This document shows, piece by piece, positions 58,715 through 64,000 of a stretch of 64,000 bases of DNA. The notes beneath the pieces are model-generated. The model worked only from the letters and a program-made list of their open reading frames with translations. It was not told the origin of the DNA and made no database searches. How positions within the stretch are numbered: the first letter of the stretch is position 1; each line of letters opens with the position of its first letter. The DNA comes from Torreya grandis (lineage: Eukaryota; Streptophyta; Pinopsida; Cupressales; Taxaceae), in the NCBI GenBank assembly GCA_037957365.1, contig JARHVA010002682.1, positions 1,391,001 through 1,455,000 of the forward strand. The letters are read 5' to 3'. The position numbers were made by a program, and so were the translations under genes.

Positions 58715-59900
58715 AAACAACAAAAATTTAGGAGTGTATGAATGTATGAGTGAGTTATAACAATAATGAGTTCAAAAAATAAAAATGTTGGTTTCCATAC
58801 TCTAATGTGCTCTTTTTAATGTGTAATATAGATAAGAGAAAGAGGAAATGAAGAATTGAGAGTGATGTTCCATTTATCTCTTTGTAAATTTCTCATTGGA
58901 TGAAGATTATAGGTGGTAATTAGTTGACACTACTGACAAATCTTTCCCTACATCACTAGGGTAAAATCCTTGTGTCATGCATGCTTATTATTCTCTTATT
59001 TCTCCATGTATAATTCAAAATATAATACTCTAATTCACAATCTAAAACATTATCATTTGAATTTATTTCAAGTAGTAAAAATAGATATAGTTTAATATTT
59101 GTATTTGATTTCCAACAAGTCAATTTATAGAGGAAATCAAAAATTATGTGGTATGAGATTAGTACATTCCTAATGGTCTGTATAAATATTTAATAACACA
59201 TTGGGGTTATGTGGGTTATGTGTAATGGCAAGATTGTATGAAAATTCTTTGATAAGGTGTTGTAGAGATTTTTAGTTGCATAGCATATCCATGATCAAGT
59301 TATTGAGGAAAATGTTTGAAGAGATCCAATATTGCCATATGTAATTATAGGGGACACCAAATAATTGAGATTTAAAGTGTGATAAAAGTTACAAGGGTTG
59401 ATGATGGATATTTCATCATTGGTATAATGGAGGAGTTACAAGAAAGAGTTATTATAAAAAGAGGAGTTTTTTTAAAATATCCAAGATGACAATGGATTAA
59501 ATATGCAGGAAGAGTCTACCTAATAAAATAGGATATCCTCTACCATAAATGCATAAACCATGATAGGGGTATACATGATAAATACTCAATCACATAATTT
59601 TTATTCTAATGAAGAATTGAATGAGTCCATTGGAAACTTGTAGGAATATATTATTTAAGGTATTGAATCTAAGTTATTTCATAAGATATGATATAGTGGA
59701 AAGGGTCTTGGAAAGGATGACCAAGGAATTTAATCTAATTGAATTTTTAGAGGGAACAATTTATGATGGCCTTGGTTACGGTGGAAGAAAATGGGGTCAA
59801 TGAAAGTTCTAGTGCTAAACAAGCAATAGTCACCAATTTTCATTGGGAAGGATTCTAATCCAAATATACATCAAAATAAACTCAAATAAGGTAATTAAAT
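58715..59900. other. Right flank of F, no clear gene
   Basis: AT-rich sequence. A 60-codon plus frame at 59621-59803 (ending FLEGTIYDGLGYGGRKWGQ) lies upstream of the zinc-knuckle remnant and might be a gag fragment of the same element, but there is no strong motif. Confidence 0.4.
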
Positions 59901-59949
59901 TTATAATTTGATTTTGTAAAACCTCAATATGGTTTTAGAGATTCACCAA

Positions 59950-60480
59950 AGTGTGGACGCCAAGCACAAGAAGAAGAAGGAAGCACAATTCCAACTCAAG
60001 ATACAAAAAACCACTTTCAAAAAGAGGGTAACCTTGAAGCCATGAGGGAAGAGAAGATAATGCATAACTATTCCATACACATGATGAAAATGTAAATAAG
60101 AATGGATAGATTACACTCTATGACCAACTTTACCATTTGGAAGTCCAAGAAGGGAAGAAATCAATCATTGGGACAACCCAAGAAGGTATACCAAAGAAAC
60201 GTCTTCCATTCATTATTTTCATTGTAAGAATGAAGGACATGATAAAAATGAATGTTTATGTATTATTCCTTACACTCATTGTGTAATTAATGCCCATTTC
60301 ATGAATATATTTAAGTGGAAACAATCCACCACTAAGGATTATGAGATCTTATGAAAAGATGGAAAAGGAAGTCCACTCTTTAAGCAAGTAAGAAGAGGCA
60401 TGGAAATTCAAACTCCAAGGAGGAAAGATGTCAAGTTGATATCAAAATGTACAAGTCTAATAATTCTTGTACTCATTTAA
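59950..60480 (+). pseudogene. Gag zinc-knuckle remnant
   Basis: The plus strand reads HYFHCKNEGHDKNEC at about 60209-60253. It fits C-x2-C-x4-H-x4-C except that the first Cys is Tyr, a TGT to TAT change. A Lys-rich stretch lies upstream, and a partial frame with CIIPYTHCVINAHFMNIFKW lies downstream. It is the nucleocapsid part of an old LTR element whose ends I cannot find. Type (gypsy or copia) not decidable. Confidence 0.45.
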
Positions 60481-62498
60481 TTTTAGTGGGAATTTCAATG
60501 GACATTTTTGGAAACATCATCCACATATTCACCCAAAGAATGGAAAAATCAAGCATGGGCAAAAAAAACAATATAAAAAAAGGAACTTAAGAACATAATA
60601 ATCAAGAAGGGTAGAATAATACTTGCATATATATTCCTCACCATTGGAATAATTATGTAGTTTTAAGGGATTGTATTTTGATTCTTGAATTGATCAATTG
60701 TATAATTTTTAAAAAATAAGCATTGAAGGTGTTTTCCATTCATATATATGAGAAGTGCTCACATTGATTAAGCATTCCAAAAGTATTTTCAAAATCATTT
60801 CATGGCTCAATTTGTTGGTAGATAATGTGGATAATTCAATCCAATTTTATGGGTAAGCATATAGAAGTAAGTTCATGTGGGAAACAAAATTATGGGAAAC
60901 CAATTACACCAAGATGTTTTTATTTTAGCTATTCATATTTGAATACAATAATATGTAAGGTTTCCTCATCACTTCTTGTGAATAGTAAGGAGGGTTAAAT
61001 AAATCCACTACAAGTGAGAAAGAAATCCAAACATAATTTGTTAAAGTATTTATAGAAATGAGAAGAAATAAATGTAAGAATCACAATAGTGGGTAGTGTG
61101 TACAACCTTTCTGAAGGAACCATATTTTAGAGGTTTGTACACTCCAAATGACAATGAGTTCAAAGTGAAATTTTGATGTGATTTCATGATGTTCATGTGA
61201 ATGAATGTATGGGAGAATCGTGAAAAATCTAAATGTTCTCCTACATGAATTATACTCCAATTAAGTTATGGATGGTTGGTTTGTGATTTGTAAAAAAACA
61301 AGTGAATTTACATAATCAAAATATGTTGTCCAACTTGAATTTTACTAGGAAATGGAAAATATTAAATGCTTAAAGAACTTGGATGAGTGTAGTTTTTTTG
61401 AAACATAAAAAAAATGAAACAATGATTCATGAATGCAATTAACAATGAGAAAATAAAAATAAAACAATGGGCCCAAAATAATTTAAGAATCCCTATTATG
61501 GGGAAAACCAGCTAAAAGTGGAAATAGCTAAACTCCATTGATCTTCCTATAGTAAAAGAGAGTTTATAAAGATTACAATAAAATAAGTATAATAAACTCT
61601 ATTATTTTATCACTCAATTCACTTTCTCCACATTTATACCTCTTAAAACCAAATAAAAATTAACTCTTACTCTCACAAACTCATGCTTATAACATCTTAT
61701 TTATCATTCTTTGTAAGTGTCTTTTTGTGAACTAAATGACTCTAAAACAACTCCAAATTGTAGAAACACCACCATTTATACATAAATATAATTATATAAC
61801 TTCCTTAAGTAAAACCACCACTTAATGCAGACCAATAATTACGTAACCACTTTGATAGTTATGAAATCACCCTTGAGCTAACCAACGTTACAAAACATCC
61901 CTTCACAAACCAGAGGTTATAAAACCATGACTTAGGGGAATTGAATACTATGACCACATTTTCATATACCAATGGTTTTATCATAAAATAATAAATACTA
62001 ATTTTTAGCCATACTAATGATTGGTTCCCATTTGTTCTCTAGTTAGATGATGAAAATATTTTATTAATTTCCTAATCATTATGGATCACACCTCTCTCTT
62101 TTGGGAGGATTTTGGTCCCAAAAAATATTATTAGTTAAGGAGATGCGAGAAGAGTTCTCCCACTTTATATTTGAGGTAACATCCCTCTTGCCATGGTTTC
62201 ATTCCTTTAATGTTAGCCTACCAAGACTAATGTTATTCTCTCCTTGTCTTTCTAACATTCTAGTGCAACATTAATTCCTCATCCTACTCTCATTGTGTAT
62301 TGATTAAAATTTTTATATAAAAGGTAACAATTATCATTCTTCCTCATCCAACATGGATGGCTCATACTTGTGAAATTTATCATAATTTAAAATTGAGTAC
62401 ATCCACATGAATGGGTATAACTCAAGCTTGAAATAATTATCTCTAACTTGATCTAAGATGGTAAATAACCCATACCTTTAACATTTTATATTCCTAGT
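60481..62498. other. Unannotated AT-rich region
   Basis: No domain, repeat pair or structural RNA recognised in about 2 kb. Confidence 0.5.
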
Positions 62499-64000
62499 GT
62501 CACATCCCTATTTTTCAGACATAAATTTTTATTTAAATAAGTGCATATGGTACTAAGTTATACTAAGTAAACCTAGAGGATGATTTATGTGTTGTTGATA
62601 TTATGATACATTTGTGTGAAGGCATGTTTTATAAGTATTATTGCTATTTATATCATTTATTACATTATATTATTATCCTTTGAGTTATTATATTATATTA
62701 TGTAGTTTAATTGTTATCACAATACTGGTGATATTTTTATCATTGGATGAAGTATTGTTCCTTGCATTGGTTTAGTTTTGATTAATATGACATTATTATT
62801 ATTTTAAAAAATAGTTACTATCAAGGTTTCATTGGTTTTTTTTTGGGTGCTTGGATTAGCCAACAAAAGTTAGGTTTGGCTATAGGAGAAGCATAGTGGA
62901 AAGAGGTAAAATTAGATAGTGAAAGAGAGAGTGAGAAAACCAAAACCATTAGGCAAACCTAGATGTCACTTCTTGCAATAAAATCCCATGTCATTTAGTT
63001 ATTGTAATTATACGTGATATTTTTATTACAAAAAAGTTTGTCAATTGATAGTTTCATTCAATTTAGAGGTCACTTGCAGTACCAAGCCCAAAGGACAATG
63101 CAATACTTAAGTTATACCATAATACTACAAGTGTGCATAAATATAGTAAATTATATGTTATTTTGTATTGTCTCAAACCTGAGCCCTAGACTAGGACCTA
63201 AGTGGCTGAAACTTAGATGAAGAAGATAAATTAGAGGTCATTATGCTCTATTGCTAAGTAAAATAATGACATTATAGTTGTTAAAGTAGCCCCACTTAAA
63301 TAAATTAAATGGGGTTGGGGATTGGGAGAAATTTGAGCCACCACCCAAGACATTATTTTAGTATTCAAGTTTTATTTTGTATTAAAAATAAATTTAAAAA
63401 AAAATGAAATGGAAAGATAATAAACCTAACCCTAACCCCTTACTTTATGTGGGTTAATACACTCCGAAAAAGGAGTTCAACGAGGTTTGCATTTTTTTTT
63501 TGTTATGGCATCATTAGAAAATGTGGCCAACATGGTAAAGGAGAGTAAGGATAAGATTTATCAATTTGGGGGAAGTTGGATTCTCTAGGTGGAATCCATC
63601 AAAGCTATTATTAACCTTAGATTAATGGATCCATGCAAACATTGTGAGAATAATTAAAAAGTTGATAAAAGACTATGAGGATCATGTGGTCATGGCCATC
63701 CCTTATTTTACTATTTTTCCATTATTTATTATGGAGATGGGTTTTCAAAAATGGACACATAGTGACCATGGAAATTGGAAATGAAAAAGGAAAAATGTGA
63801 CTAAGTGCAAGAGAAAAGAAGAGATTTCTAGGCAAGAAGGGTTTAAATAAAATCCACACTAGTTAACAAAATCTTAAGGTAATTAATGTATTAAAATTTT
63901 TAAATCAATGCAACTCTTGTGATGGTTTCTACCATAAATGAAAATTTGATTTTGATTTTTCCATTATTGGGTATTTAAGGTTGAACCAAATTTTGAAGGT
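62499..64000 (+). repeat. Possible LTR or element edge
   Basis: TGTCACATCCCTATTTTTCA at about 62495-62515 looks like the start of many plant gypsy LTRs (TGTCAC-type). A partner copy would lie outside the window, so it cannot be tested here. At 63505 a short open frame, MASLENVANMVKESKDKIYQ, stops after 27 codons. A telomere-like CCTAACCCTAACCCC occurs at about 63425-63440. Confidence 0.25.

Noticed and set aside
63420..63440. CCTAACCCTAACCCC as interstitial telomere
   Set aside because: There are only two to three imperfect units, and they do not match the plant CCCTAAA unit. Chance is likely.

Overview
The window is AT-rich plant nuclear DNA of the kind seen in very large genomes. A gymnosperm is my best guess, but nothing in the sequence fixes the species. 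I found no intact host gene, tRNA, rRNA or CRISPR array. Nearly all of it is a stack of old transposable elements inserted into one another, with reading frames broken by stops and frameshifts. Many of the stops fit CAA to TAA or TGG to TAG changes, the decay expected of methylated, silenced DNA.

Layout. (1) A long unclassified repeat, D, occurs twice in direct orientation. Copy D1 is in pieces at 1-102, 16751-17973 and 21515-23708. Copy D2 is in pieces at about 27040-29238 and 47934-49126. (2) D1 is split by element A (103-16745, minus strand, gypsy-type gag, 5-bp target duplication). A's 5' LTR is itself split by element B (7911-16696, plus strand, gypsy-type gag, 5-bp target duplication). 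(3) D1 is split again by element C (17974-21514, minus strand, Ty1/copia, initiator-Met-type primer site). (4) D2 is split by element E (29239-47933). E is an 18.7-kb DNA transposon relic with imperfect 27-bp terminal inverted repeats and an exact TATA target duplication, and the empty site is preserved in D1. E holds a broken transposase-like gene, a 0.56-0.6 kb tandem array, a long coiled-coil-like pseudogene and a proline-rich reverse-strand frame. (5) Element F (49795-58709, minus strand) is a Tat/Ogre-like Ty3 element with a perfect GGGTT duplication and LTRs of about 2.8 kb; it is the best preserved. (6) The tail 58715-64000 holds a gag zinc-knuckle remnant and a possible LTR edge.

The four LTR elements share a trait: each keeps gag (C and F also keep protease) but shows no reverse transcriptase. 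F runs from protease straight into RNase H. They look like gag-bearing non-autonomous elements or internal deletion products that would need enzymes from relatives.

The most unusual item is E. Its protein has a cysteine/histidine-rich front and three aspartates in DDD/E-like contexts. A short palindromic motif occurs at both ends of the element and just upstream of the transposase start. The 4-bp TATA duplication would fit a Sola-like superfamily, but I could not verify this.
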